Assembly (NCBI RefSeq): GCF_945957355.1
Contig: NZ_CAMFKM010000024.1
Location: 1-46,734, forward strand
Direction of reading: 5' to 3'
Source of the DNA: an uncultured Reyranella sp.
Lineage (GTDB): Bacteria > Pseudomonadota > Alphaproteobacteria > Reyranellales > Reyranellaceae
Length of the DNA stretch: 46,734 bases
Shown here piece by piece: positions 33,049-40,619 of the stretch (the first letter of the stretch is position 1; each line of letters starts with the position of its first letter). A program made the translations under genes and the position numbers. The notes under the pieces are model-generated. The model saw only the letters and a program-made list of their open reading frames with translations. It searched no databases and had not been told where the DNA came from.

Positions 33049-33158
33049 ACCTCATGCTGAGGAGCGCTCCGCAGGAGCGCGTCTCGAAGCATGGGCACGA
33101 GCACCTCGCCTGTTGCCCATCCTTCGAGACGGCCCTTCGGGCCTCCTCAGGATGAGGT
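33049..33158. repeat. 110-bp palindromic element, copy B (opposite orientation to copy A)
   Basis: The element runs from ACCTCATGCTGAGG to CCTCAGGATGAGGT, exactly 110 bases as in copy A. Its left half matches the reverse complement of copy A's right half, including the GC-for-CG asymmetry (ATGCTG against ATCCTG; GAAGCATGGG against GAAGGATGGG). Inner hairpins GCGCTCCGCAGGAGCGC and GGCCCTTCGGGCC differ in sequence but keep pairing. It fills the gap between convergent csaA and the aminotransferase gene. Confidence 0.9.
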
Positions 33159-33167
33159 CAGTGGTGA

Positions 33168-34271
33168 CTAGAAGACCTTGTGGATCCAGCCGTGCGGGTC
33201 GGCCGTGCGGCCGCGCTGGATGCCGACGAGGGCGGCCTTGAGCTCCTCGGTCCTGGCACCGGAGCCGCCGTTACCGATCCTGAACTCGCCGTCCTTGCTG
33301 CGCACCGTGCCGATCGGTGTGACGACGGCGGCGGTGCCGCAGGCGAAGGCCTCGCGCAGGCGGCCGCTGGCGGCATCCTTGCGCCACTGCTCGATCGAAT
33401 AGCGCTCCTCGCCCACCTTGATGCCCTTGTCCTTGGCGAGGGTGAGCAGCGAGCTGCGCGTGATGCCGGGCAGGATCGTGCCGCCGAGCGGCGGGGTGAT
33501 CATCGAGCCGTCGTCGAACACGAAGAAGATGTTCATGCCGCCCAGCTCCTCGATCCATCGTTGTTCGACGGCGTCGAGGAACACGACCTGGTCGCAGCCG
33601 TGGCGCGTCGCCTCGGCCTGCGCCTGCAGGCTGGCGGCATAGTTGCCGCCGCACTTGGCCGCGCCGGTGCCACCGGGAGCCGCGCGGGTGAAATCCTCGG
33701 AGACCCAGACCGAAACCGCGGGCGCATCGGTCTTGAAGTAGGCGCCGACCGACGAGGCGATGACGATGAACAGGTAATCGGACGAGGGCTTCACGCCGAG
33801 GAAGACCTCGTTGGCGAACATGAAGGGCCGGAGGTAGAGGCTGCCGTCGCCCTCCGGGATCCAGGCGCGGTCGATCTTCACCAGCTGGTCGACGGCCTCG
33901 AGGAACACGTTCTCGGGCAGGACCGGCATGGCGAGCCGCTCGGCCGACTGCTGGAAACGGCGGGCATTCTCCAGCGGGCGGAACAGCGTCGCGCCGCCGT
34001 CGGCGGTGCGATAGGCCTTCAGCCCCTCGAATATCTCCTGGGCGTAGTGCAGGACAGCGGCCGCCGGATCCATCGGGATCGGCGCGCGCGGCTCGATCCT
34101 GGCATCGTGCCAGCCCTTGGACTCGTGATAGCGGATCGTCACCATGTGGTCGGAGAAGACGCGGCCGAAGCCCGGATTCTTGAGCAGCTCGGCGCGCTTC
34201 TCGGCGGGGAGCGGCGAAGGATGCGGGACGTGCGTGAACTGAAGCGGTGTCTTGGACATTGTCTTGGACAT
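33168..34271 (-). CDS. ilvE: Branched-chain amino acid aminotransferase (BCAT, class IV, long form)
   Basis: The 367-residue enzyme interconverts valine, leucine and isoleucine with their 2-oxo acids in the cytosol. It resembles the eukaryotic-like long BCAT (type II) with HYAQEIFEGLKAYRTADG near 88, LYLRPFMFANEVFLGVKPS near 148, the PLP-lysine motif GAAKCGGNYAASL near 208 and GGMNIFFVFDDGS. ATG 34271 or the second ATG twelve bases on are the best starts; an upstream TTG-type extension is rejected. It is convergent with csaA and follows the sensor kinase gene on the same strand after 64 bases. A separate shorter class IV relative is encoded at 37773. Confidence 0.92.
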   Translation of the reverse strand: MSKTMSKTPLQFTHVPHPSPLPAEKRAELLKNPGFGRVFSDHMVTIRYHESKGWHDARIEPRAPIPMDPAAAVLHYAQEIFEGLKAYRTADGGATLFRPLENARRFQQSAERLAMPVLPENVFLEAVDQLVKIDRAWIPEGDGSLYLRPFMFANEVFLGVKPSSDYLFIVIASSVGAYFKTDAPAVSVWVSEDFTRAAPGGTGAAKCGGNYAASLQAQAEATRHGCDQVVFLDAVEQRWIEELGGMNIFFVFDDGSMITPPLGGTILPGITRSSLLTLAKDKGIKVGEERYSIEQWRKDAASGRLREAFACGTAAVVTPIGTVRSKDGEFRIGNGGSGARTEELKAALVGIQRGRTADPHGWIHKVF

Positions 34272-34335
34272 TTCTCTCTGAAGAAGTTCCGTCACTCTAT
34301 CATACGCGGCCGCGCCGCAAGTCCCCGGGCGCCGC

Positions 34336-35691
34336 TCACAGCGGAATTCGCACGATCACGCGCAAACCGCCGAGCGGCGAGGCGGCCAGCGTGACGTCGC
34401 CGCCGTGGCTGCGCGCCACGTCGCGGGCGATGCTGAGGCCCAGCCCCACCCCGCCGGTCGCCGCATTGCGCGACTGATCGAGACGCAGGAAGGGCCGGAA
34501 CACATCCTCGTACTTCTCCGGCGGGATGCCGGGACCGTTGTCGTCGATCGTGATTTCGACGGTGGTGCGGCCGCGCACGGCCTCGATCCGGATCTCGCTG
34601 GCATAGCGCTGGGCATTGGACACGATGTTGGTCAGGCAGCGCTTGATGGCGATCGGCCGCAGCTCGACGTTCATGTCGCCCTTCAAGGACAGCTCGAGGC
34701 TGGCCTTGCCGTGGCGCGCGCCGGCCGCGACATCTTCGAGGATCTCGGAGAGGTCCGACATCACCGGATCCTCGTCGCCCTCGCCGCGCGCGAAGGCGAG
34801 ATAGCCCTCGATCATGCGCTGCATGTCGTCGACGTCGTCGGACAACTCCCGCACCTCCGGCGAATCCGGCAGCAGCGCCAGCGAGAGCTTCATGCGGGTG
34901 AGCGGCGTACGCAGGTCGTGGCTGACGCCCGCCAGCATCTCGGTGCGTTGCTGGATGGAGCGGCGCAGGCGGATGCGCATCGTGTGGAAGGCGGTGGCGG
35001 CGTTGCGCACCTCGCGGGTGCCGCCGGAAAAGGCGAAGTCGGGCACGTCGCGTCCCTTGCCGAGCGCGTCGGCCGCCACGCCGAGATGCTCGATGGGCAC
35101 CAGCTCGCGCCGCATGAACCAGATGGCGAGGCCGAACAGGACCAGGGCGAGACCGAGCTGGGCCAGGACATAGGCGAAGCTCGAGCCGAAGGTGAGGCGC
35201 ACATGCGGCACCAGCACGTCCATCACGTCGCCGTCCGAGAGCTGGATCTCGACCAGCAGCTGGCCGCCGCCGATATTGTTGTCGAGAAAGAAGGGCCGCT
35301 TCAGGTCGGCCTCGAGCGCGCCCTGCACCTCGCGCGCCACGATGTCGAAATACTCAGGCTCCTTGAAGGGCCGCACGATGCCCTTGCGGAACGACACGAA
35401 CAGCAGCAGGTCCTGGGCGGAGCGGCGCAGGATCCACTGGCGGTGCTCGTCGTCGGGGAAGTCCGAGCGCAGCGAGATCAGCAGGCGCAGGTCGCGCACC
35501 AGCAGGATGGCCAGGCGGTTGGTGACGTTGTCGCCGCGCTGGCTGTAGAACCACCAGGCCGACAGCGCCTGCAGCAGCAGCATCGGCACCACGATGATGA
35601 TGAGGGCGCGCGCGAACAGGGTCTGCGGCGAATGCTTGTCCGACCATTGCGCGATGCGCTCGAAGACATCGCCGATGGTGCTCCACTTCAT
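34336..35691 (-). CDS. EnvZ-like sensor histidine kinase
   Basis: This 451-residue inner-membrane kinase has TM1 near residues 26-50 (LFARALIIIVVPMLLLQALS), a periplasmic domain of about 120 residues, TM2 near 175-192, a HAMP linker, and a HisKA domain with phospho-acceptor His258 in GVSHDLRTPLTRMKL. The ATPase domain has N-box NIVSNAQRY, G1 DNGPGIPPE and G2 GGVGLGLSIARD. The ATG at 35691 overlaps the response-regulator stop as ATGA; the frame open beyond it is the antisense of the regulator. The pair resembles EnvZ/OmpR-type systems that alphaproteobacteria keep next to a MarR gene and a branched-chain-aminotransferase-like gene; the signal is unknown. Confidence 0.93.
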   Translation of the reverse strand: MKWSTIGDVFERIAQWSDKHSPQTLFARALIIIVVPMLLLQALSAWWFYSQRGDNVTNRLAILLVRDLRLLISLRSDFPDDEHRQWILRRSAQDLLLFVSFRKGIVRPFKEPEYFDIVAREVQGALEADLKRPFFLDNNIGGGQLLVEIQLSDGDVMDVLVPHVRLTFGSSFAYVLAQLGLALVLFGLAIWFMRRELVPIEHLGVAADALGKGRDVPDFAFSGGTREVRNAATAFHTMRIRLRRSIQQRTEMLAGVSHDLRTPLTRMKLSLALLPDSPEVRELSDDVDDMQRMIEGYLAFARGEGDEDPVMSDLSEILEDVAAGARHGKASLELSLKGDMNVELRPIAIKRCLTNIVSNAQRYASEIRIEAVRGRTTVEITIDDNGPGIPPEKYEDVFRPFLRLDQSRNAATGGVGLGLSIARDVARSHGGDVTLAASPLGGLRVIVRIPL

Positions 35692-36392
35692 GCGTCGACC
35701 AGCCGGTAGCCCTGGCCGCGCACCGTGCGCAGGTAGCGCGGGAACGAAGGGTCGGGCTCGATCTTGCGGCGGAGCCGGGTCACCTGCACGTCGATGGCGC
35801 GCTCGTTCACGGAGGCGCCGATGATCTTGCACAGCGTCTCGCGGCTCAGCACCTCGCCGATGCGGCCGGCGAAGGCGCGCATCAGGGCAATCTCCGCATC
35901 GGTCAATGGCAGGCGCTTGCCCTTGTCGGTGAGCTCGCCCAGTTCGATGTCGAACTGCATGGGGCCGAACGTCACCTGCCGTCGTGCTTCGGTGGGGGCG
36001 GGCGTGCCGGCCGGCCGGCCCCGGCGCAACACGCTCTGGATGCGCAGCAGGAGTTCACGCGGTTCGAAGGGCTTGCCGAGATAATCGTCGACACCCCGCT
36101 CCAGGCCGGCAATGCGATCCTTGGTCTCGACCATCGCCGTCAGCATCAGGATCGGCACGTCGTCGGTGCGGCGCAGCTCGGTCGCGAATTCGAGCCCGGT
36201 CTCGCCCGGCATCATGACGTCGAGCACGATCAGGTCGAAATCGAGCGAGCCCAGCCGCTGTCGCGCCTCCGCGGCGCTGGCCGCGGTCGACACGCGAAAG
36301 TCGTTGCGCGAGAGGAACGACTTCAGGAGTTCGCGCAGGCGCGTATCGTCGTCGACGACCAGGATGTGCGGTTTTTCGGTCGACGCGTCCAT
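35688..36392 (-). CDS. OmpR-type response regulator
   Basis: The 234-residue regulator has a receiver domain (residues 8-122) with the acidic pocket VVDDD, phospho-acceptor Asp58 in LIVLDVMMPGETG, T/A switch MLTAM and Lys in LGKPFEPREL. A Trans_reg_C winged helix follows (about 140-232), with RLPLTDAEIALMRAF and NERAIDVQVTRLRRKIEPDP and the end YLRTVRGQGYRLVDA. It partners the EnvZ-like kinase, with which it overlaps by four bases. The MarR gene ends six bases before its start, so the three are probably one transcript beginning at the MarR gene. Confidence 0.95.
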   Translation of the reverse strand: MDASTEKPHILVVDDDTRLRELLKSFLSRNDFRVSTAASAAEARQRLGSLDFDLIVLDVMMPGETGLEFATELRRTDDVPILMLTAMVETKDRIAGLERGVDDYLGKPFEPRELLLRIQSVLRRGRPAGTPAPTEARRQVTFGPMQFDIELGELTDKGKRLPLTDAEIALMRAFAGRIGEVLSRETLCKIIGASVNERAIDVQVTRLRRKIEPDPSFPRYLRTVRGQGYRLVDA

Positions 36393-36398
36393 GGCGCG

Positions 36399-36896
36399 CT
36401 AGCGGCCGCCGCCGCGCAATCGCTTGTCGAGGACCTGGCGCTCGGCCGGATCGAGAAGTCCCAGCAGGACCTTGCGGAAGCCCTCCACCGCCTCGGCGCC
36501 GGTCTCGCGATAGGCCCGGGCGAAGCGCTGGCTCTGGCGATCCGTCAGGTCGCGCTCGAGCTCCTGGCCCTTGGGCGTGAGCCACAGCAGGCGCTCGCGG
36601 CGGTCGCGGGCACCGCTCTTCTGCTCGACATAGCCTTGCCCGATGAGGTCCTTCAGCACGCGGCTGATCGACTGCTTGGTGACCTTCAGGATCGACAGCA
36701 GGTGACCAACGGTCTGGCCGGGGTGCCGGCCGATGAAATAGAGGGCGCGGTGATGGGCGCGGCCAAGCTGGTAGTGCCGGAGCTGCTGGTCGGATTCGAA
36801 GGTGAAGTCGCGATAGGCATAGAACATCAGCTCGATGCCCTGGCGCAGCTCTTCGTCGCGCAGGAACAGGGGGTTGGCGGGGGCTCTGGATTCCAC
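36399..36896 (-). CDS. MarR family transcriptional regulator
   Basis: This 165-residue winged-helix regulator has FLRDEELRQGIELMFYAYRDF at the N-terminus, LGRAHHRALYFIGRHPGQTVGHLLSILKVTKQSISRVLKDLIGQGYVE near 44-91 (helix-turn-helix), and the wing region SGARDRRERLLWLTPKGQE. The start is a GTG at 36896; no clear ribosome binding site is seen, and a start at the internal ATG (residue 24) would lose a helix used for dimerisation. It is divergent from the GST gene with about 100 bases between, and precedes the response regulator. It may control itself, the kinase pair, or the aminotransferase-like gene downstream of the GST. Confidence 0.9.
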   Translation of the reverse strand: MESRAPANPLFLRDEELRQGIELMFYAYRDFTFESDQQLRHYQLGRAHHRALYFIGRHPGQTVGHLLSILKVTKQSISRVLKDLIGQGYVEQKSGARDRRERLLWLTPKGQELERDLTDRQSQRFARAYRETGAEAVEGFRKVLLGLLDPAERQVLDKRLRGGGR

Positions 36897-36998
36897 GCGA
36901 TCTTTATAGTGCGTGCGCGCTGCGTTGACACCCCGCGCGAGGCGATGTTACCGCGCGACCCTCCGTCGAGAAATTTTCCGAAACCGTGCGAGGGCGCC

Positions 36999-37640
36999 AT
37001 GCTTACCGTTCACCATCTCGGCATGTCGCAGTCCGAGCGGATCGTCTGGCTCTGCGAGGAACTCGGCGTCCCCTACGATCTCAAGGTCTATGACCGGGAC
37101 GCCGTCACACGGCTCGCCCCGCCGGAGTACAAGGCCCTGCATCCGCTCGGCGCGGCGCCGGTGATCCAGGATGGCGACGTGCTGCTGGCCGAATCCGGCG
37201 CCATCGTCGAGTACATCGTCGCCAGGTACGGCAAGGGCCAGTTGGTGCTGGCGCCGGATCATCCCGACTTCGCGCACTTCCTTTACTGGTTCCACTTCGC
37301 CAACGGCACGCTCCAGCCGGCCACGGGGCGGAACATGATCCTCGGCCGGCTCGATCTGCCGCTGGATAATCCCCTGATCAAGGCCATGAAGGCCCGGCTC
37401 GATCTGGCGATCGGCCATGTCGAGGCGCGGCTCGCGCAATCGGCTCATCTGGCGGGGGATGAACTCACCACGGCCGATATCATGGCCGTCTTCACGTTGA
37501 CCACGATGCGCAACTTCCTGCCCTTCGACCTCGCGCCCTATCCCGCGATCCGCGCCTATCTCCAGCGCATCGCGGCCCGTCCTGCCTACCGGCGGGCGAT
37601 GCAGAAGGGCGATCCGGGAATGCCTCTCCTCCTCACCTGA
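36999..37640 (+). CDS. Glutathione S-transferase family protein
   Basis: The 213-residue protein begins MLTVHHLGMSQSERIVWLCEELGVPYDL, the N-terminal beta-alpha-beta of a GST with Ser in the SQSERI loop; HPLGAAPVIQDGDVLLAESGAIVEYI near 48-73 has the cis-Pro and the GSH-gamma-glutamyl-binding ES. The helical C-terminal domain has HLAGDELTTADIMAVFTL near 150. A GAGGG lies ahead of the ATG at 36999; the longer frame runs antisense to MarR. It sits between the MarR/two-component genes and the aminotransferase-like gene. Function beyond GST fold is unknown. Confidence 0.9.
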   Translation: MLTVHHLGMSQSERIVWLCEELGVPYDLKVYDRDAVTRLAPPEYKALHPLGAAPVIQDGDVLLAESGAIVEYIVARYGKGQLVLAPDHPDFAHFLYWFHFANGTLQPATGRNMILGRLDLPLDNPLIKAMKARLDLAIGHVEARLAQSAHLAGDELTTADIMAVFTLTTMRNFLPFDLAPYPAIRAYLQRIAARPAYRRAMQKGDPGMPLLLT

Positions 37641-37676
37641 AATTCGAACGGCGGAAAACGCGCAGGGTCAGTGTGT

Positions 37677-37736
37677 TTGACAAAGTCAGTATTATTGACC
37701 TATCTAGACCAATAGTTGTTCTGAGGATCACCTCAG
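37677..37736 (+). promoter_or_regulatory. AT-rich promoter region with short palindromes before the aminotransferase-like gene
   Basis: The 132-base gap 37641-37772 is AT-rich for this genome. It has TTGACA (37677-37682) with weak TATCTA 18 bases on, TGAC-AAA-GTCA (37679-37689), TATTG/CAATA arms (37693-37714), and a perfect hairpin CTGAGG-ATCA-CCTCAG (37721-37736). A strong GGAGGG (from 37759) precedes the ATG. The palindromes are candidate MarR-type or other operators. Confidence 0.45.
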
Positions 37737-37772
37737 AGACCTATTTGGAATCAATCTAGGAGGGATATCGCA

Positions 37773-38705
37773 ATGTCCTTAACCATGGATGACCGGGACG
37801 GTTTCATCTGGCTCGACGGCAAGCTGGTGCCGTGGCGCGACAGCCGCATGCATGTGCTCACCCACGCATTGCACTACGGCTCGGCCGTCTTCGAGGGTGA
37901 GCGCATCTATGACGGCCGCGTCTTCCGCCTCTCCGCCCACAGTGCGCGCCTGATCCGCTCCGCCAACCTGCTCGACTACAGCCTGCCCTGGTCGCGCGAG
38001 GAGATCGACGAGGCGACCCGCGCCGTGGTGAAGGCCAACGACCTGACCGCGGGCTATATCCGTCCGATCGCCTGGCGCGGTTCGGAGGTGCTGGGCGTGT
38101 CGGCGATCGGCACGACGGTCCACCTCGCCATCGCCCCGTGGGCCCAGGAAGGCCGCCTGTCGGTGCAGGCGCGCGACGCCGGCATCAACGTGACCCTGGC
38201 GAAGTATCGCCGGCCCTCGCCGGAGACGGCGCCGGGCCATGCGAAGGTGGCGGGCCTCTACGTGATCTGCGGCATCGAGAAGGACCGCGCGCTCAAGGCC
38301 GGCTTCGACGACGCGCTGATGCTCGACTGGCAGGGGCGCATCGCCGAGACCACGGGCGCGAATATCTTCCTGGTGATCGACGGCAAGCTGGTCACGCCGA
38401 CGCCGCACAATTTCCTCGACGGGATCACGCGCCGCGCGGTGATGGGCATGGCGAGGAAGCGCGGCTGGACGGTCGAGGAACGAGACGTGATGCCGGAGGA
38501 ACTCGGGCAGGCGAGCGAAGTCTTCCTGTGCGGCAGCGCCGCCGAGATCGTGCCGGTCGGCTCGATCGACCAGCACCATTTCCAGGCCGGTCCCGTGGCG
38601 AAGACGCTGATGGCCGACTTCCAGAAGCTGGTGCGCGAACCCGACAGCGAAGGCTTCGGCGAGGCCACACATCTCATGACGCCGTCACCGTCGCTGGCGG
38701 CGTGA
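37773..38705 (+). CDS. Branched-chain amino acid aminotransferase (class IV, short form)
   Basis: The 310-residue protein has the bacterial IlvE layout: DGFIWLDGKLVPWRDSRMHVLTH near 9-31, HYGSAVFEGERIYDG near 34-48, YIRPIAWRGSEVLGV near 94, and the PLP-lysine motif GHAKVAGLYV near 154, so unlike the class IV protein at 23210 it keeps the catalytic lysine. Further on are ALMLDWQGRIAETTGANIFLVIDG and GITRRAVMGMARKRG. It likely transaminates branched-chain amino acids, though D-amino acid or other specificity is possible. AGGAGGG precedes the ATG and a private promoter region lies upstream. In related genomes such genes neighbour the MarR and two-component genes seen here. Confidence 0.9.
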   Translation: MSLTMDDRDGFIWLDGKLVPWRDSRMHVLTHALHYGSAVFEGERIYDGRVFRLSAHSARLIRSANLLDYSLPWSREEIDEATRAVVKANDLTAGYIRPIAWRGSEVLGVSAIGTTVHLAIAPWAQEGRLSVQARDAGINVTLAKYRRPSPETAPGHAKVAGLYVICGIEKDRALKAGFDDALMLDWQGRIAETTGANIFLVIDGKLVTPTPHNFLDGITRRAVMGMARKRGWTVEERDVMPEELGQASEVFLCGSAAEIVPVGSIDQHHFQAGPVAKTLMADFQKLVREPDSEGFGEATHLMTPSPSLAA

Positions 38706-38715
38706 CCTGCGGCGC

Positions 38716-39276
38716 TTACGGATCATAAACGGCGACGAAGAGGACGGCTTCCCACGCGCCGGCCCGCAAGGACCGGCGACGGGCAGCAAACCAGCAGCGG
38801 ACTCGGCCATGGGCGATGCTTCGGCTCAGTTCGTGGCATCGCCGTAGAGGGCCGATCCGCACCGTGGATTGGTCGGGCAGGTCGACGTCGGCGCGGACCG
38901 CGTCTTCGCGATCCGGATTTTCGGGCTCGAGGATCAGGCGGACCTCGGTACCGATCGCCACATCGACGATCCGTTCGGACTCGCTCGAAATGGCGGAATG
39001 GAAACCGCGCCAGCCGGCGGGCAGCTCCGTGGTGGCTTCTCCGCCGGCCTGTAGAGCCGTCAGGATACCGTCCATCGCGCCTTGGGGTAGCTCACGCGGC
39101 TTGATCGCATTCGGCGCGGCCCTGGTACGGTCGGCACCCAAGACCGCGCGAAGCGCGCGGATCAGCGGCTGAAACAGCCAGACAACGACGCCAAGCGCCA
39201 GTTGGGCGATCAGACCGATGACGGCGAAGACGGCTTCAAATAGCGAGCCGATGATCGAAACTCCCTTGCCAGCCAT
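38716..39276 (-). CDS. Membrane-anchored protein of unknown function
   Basis: The 186-residue product starts MAGKGVSIIGSLFEAVFAV and has one long hydrophobic segment (about residues 10-38, FAVIGLIAQLALGVVVWLF), then a soluble part with SSESERIVDVAIGTEVRLILEPENPDRE visible in pieces and three Arg/Cys-rich stretches (RRCHELSRS, VRCWFAARRRS). I recognise no family. It is convergent with the aminotransferase-like gene (10 bases between stops) and divergent from the thiamin operon, its start lying about 60 bases from the riboswitch. A TTG two codons upstream is an alternative start. No good ribosome binding site is seen, so expression is uncertain. Confidence 0.6.
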   Translation of the reverse strand: MAGKGVSIIGSLFEAVFAVIGLIAQLALGVVVWLFQPLIRALRAVLGADRTRAAPNAIKPRELPQGAMDGILTALQAGGEATTELPAGWRGFHSAISSESERIVDVAIGTEVRLILEPENPDREDAVRADVDLPDQSTVRIGPLRRCHELSRSIAHGRVRCWFAARRRSLRAGAWEAVLFVAVYDP

Positions 39277-39301
39277 GAACAATAGGCGAGGCCGCCCCCG
39301 C

Positions 39302-39331
39302 TTGACATCGGGGCCTGCAATCCCCTTTTCT
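39302..39331 (+). promoter_or_regulatory. Possible promoter for the thiamin operon
   Basis: TTGACA (39302-39307) lies just upstream of the riboswitch; a weak TTTTCT (39326-39331) follows at 18 bases. Transcription would begin near 39338, at the 5' edge of the aptamer. The -10 match is poor. Confidence 0.4.
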
Positions 39332-39337
39332 CGATAG

Positions 39338-39438
39338 CGTCCGAGGGGTGCCTGATCTTCCTGCAGGAGACGGGCTGAGACAGCCTTGATGGCTGAACCC
39401 TTTGAACCTGATCCGGGTCATGCCGGCGAAGGAACGGG
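39338..39438 (+). ncRNA. TPP riboswitch (THI element)
   Basis: The conserved aptamer core is visible: GAGGGGTGCC (39343-39352), CTGAGA (39375-39380), ACCCTTTGAACCTGAT (39397-39412) and CCGG...ATGCCGGCGAAGGAA near 39413-39434, with the P3 extension CAGCC/GGCTG (39381-39395). P1 is short (39340-39343 with 39435-39438). The P1 3' strand overlaps GGGAG, the ribosome binding site of thiO, so TPP binding probably blocks translation of the thiOSGE operon. Family and position make this certain in kind. Confidence 0.95.
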
Positions 39439-39446
39439 AGTCAGCT

Positions 39447-40451
39447 GTGGGTTCACCTGTCGTATCGATCATCGGAGCCGGCGTCGCAGGCCTTGCCTGT
39501 GCAACGGAGCTTGCCGGGCGCGGCGTCGCCGTCGAGGTGCTGGAGCGCGCCGGCCAGTTGGGCGAAAGCGCGTGCTCATGGATGGCCGGCGGGATGCTGG
39601 CTCCCTGGTGCGAGCGGGCGACCACGGACGAGATCGTCGCCCGTCTGGGCGAGCCGTCGATCGACTGGTGGCGGCGCCATTTTCCCGGGACCGTCAGTCA
39701 GGGCAGCCTGGTCCTCACGCCGCCGCGCGACGCCGCTGACCTCACGCGCTTCGCCGCCCGGACCGAGCGCTACGAGTGGATCGACGGCGACCGCGTCGCT
39801 TCCCTCGAACCCGACCTCGCGGGCCGCTTCCGTCGTGCGCTGTTCTTTGCCGACGAAGCCCATCTCGATCCGCGCAAGGCTCTTTCGTCGCTCGCCGCCG
39901 GCCTCGAGGCGCGGCGTGTTCCGATCCGCTTCGGTGTCGATGCAAACCCTTCGGAAGCCGGTTCGCGCTTCGTCGTGGATTGCCGCGGCATGGCCGCCCG
40001 CGATGCGCTGCCCGAGCTGCGCGGCGTGCGCGGTGAGATGCTCGTGGTGCGGACGCGCGACGTGTCGCTGTCGCGGCCAGTGCGGCTGCTGCATCCGCGC
40101 ATCCCGCTCTACATCGTCCCGCGCGGCGACGGCGTCTTCATGATCGGCGCGACGATGATCGAAAGCGAAGAACGCCGCGCCGTCAGCGTGCGCTCCGCGG
40201 TCGAGCTGCTGAACGCGGCCTACACGCTGCATCCGGCCTTCGGCGAGGCCGAGATCGTCGAGCTGGGCGCCGACCTGCGTCCGACCTTTCCCGACAACCT
40301 GCCGTGCGTCAGGCGTGCGGGCCGTGTGCTGCACGCCAACGGGCTCTACCGGCATGGTTTCCTGCTCGCGCCCTGGCTGGCGCGGCAGGTGGCCGATGCG
40401 GTTCTTCTGGAGACGAGAGATGCGGATATTCCTGAACGACGACATGCATGA
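39447..40451 (+). CDS. thiO: Glycine oxidase ThiO (FAD-dependent)
   Basis: ThiO oxidises glycine to the iminoacetate used for the thiazole ring of thiamin. The 334-residue protein has an N-terminal FAD-binding Rossmann loop (VVSIIGAGVAGLACATELAGRG, residues 5-26 in pieces), SACSWMAGGMLAPWCER near 42-58, and the DAO-family C-terminus with ADLRPTFPDNLPCVRRA and LYRHGFLLAPWLA. The start is a GTG at 39447, six bases after GGGAG; starts further upstream would lie within the riboswitch. It heads the TPP-regulated operon and overlaps thiS by 32 bases. Confidence 0.9.
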   Translation: MGSPVVSIIGAGVAGLACATELAGRGVAVEVLERAGQLGESACSWMAGGMLAPWCERATTDEIVARLGEPSIDWWRRHFPGTVSQGSLVLTPPRDAADLTRFAARTERYEWIDGDRVASLEPDLAGRFRRALFFADEAHLDPRKALSSLAAGLEARRVPIRFGVDANPSEAGSRFVVDCRGMAARDALPELRGVRGEMLVVRTRDVSLSRPVRLLHPRIPLYIVPRGDGVFMIGATMIESEERRAVSVRSAVELLNAAYTLHPAFGEAEIVELGADLRPTFPDNLPCVRRAGRVLHANGLYRHGFLLAPWLARQVADAVLLETRDADIPERRHA

Positions 40452-40617
40452 GGTCGCGCCGGGCACCTTGGCCGCGGCGCTCGAAACGCTGGGCTTCGGT
40501 GGTCGCAAGATCGCGACGGCGGTGAACGGCCGCTTCGTCGCGGCTGCCGCGCGACCGCGCACGGAACTGGCCGACGGCGACAGGATCGAAGTCGTCGCGC
40601 CGATGCAGGGAGGGTGA
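40420..40617 (+). CDS. thiS: Sulfur carrier protein ThiS
   Basis: This 65-residue ubiquitin-like protein ends in the Gly-Gly (APMQGG) that is adenylated and thiocarboxylated for thiazole synthesis. It starts MRIFLNDDMHEVAPGTLAAAL, with the beta-grasp pattern, and has KIATAVNGRFV and LADGDRIEVVAPM, as in ThiS. The ATG at 40420 has GGAGACG upstream and lies inside the thiO 3' end. It would be charged by the ThiF-like protein encoded further on, with sulfur from a cysteine desulfurase and perhaps its rhodanese domain, and used by ThiG. Confidence 0.93.
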   Translation: MRIFLNDDMHEVAPGTLAAALETLGFGGRKIATAVNGRFVAAAARPRTELADGDRIEVVAPMQGG

Positions 40618-40619
40618 CC

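Noticed and set aside
25691..33158. 110-bp repeats as ends of a 7.5-kb composite transposon
   Set aside because: They lie in inverted orientation around hyuBA, ubiK, proC and others, but these are ordinary chromosomal genes and no transposase is inside; independent insertions fit better.
36897..36998. TTGACA at 36925-36930 as a promoter for the GST gene
   Set aside because: No acceptable -10 at 16-18 bases; in GC-rich DNA a lone TTGACA is weak evidence, so not listed as a feature.
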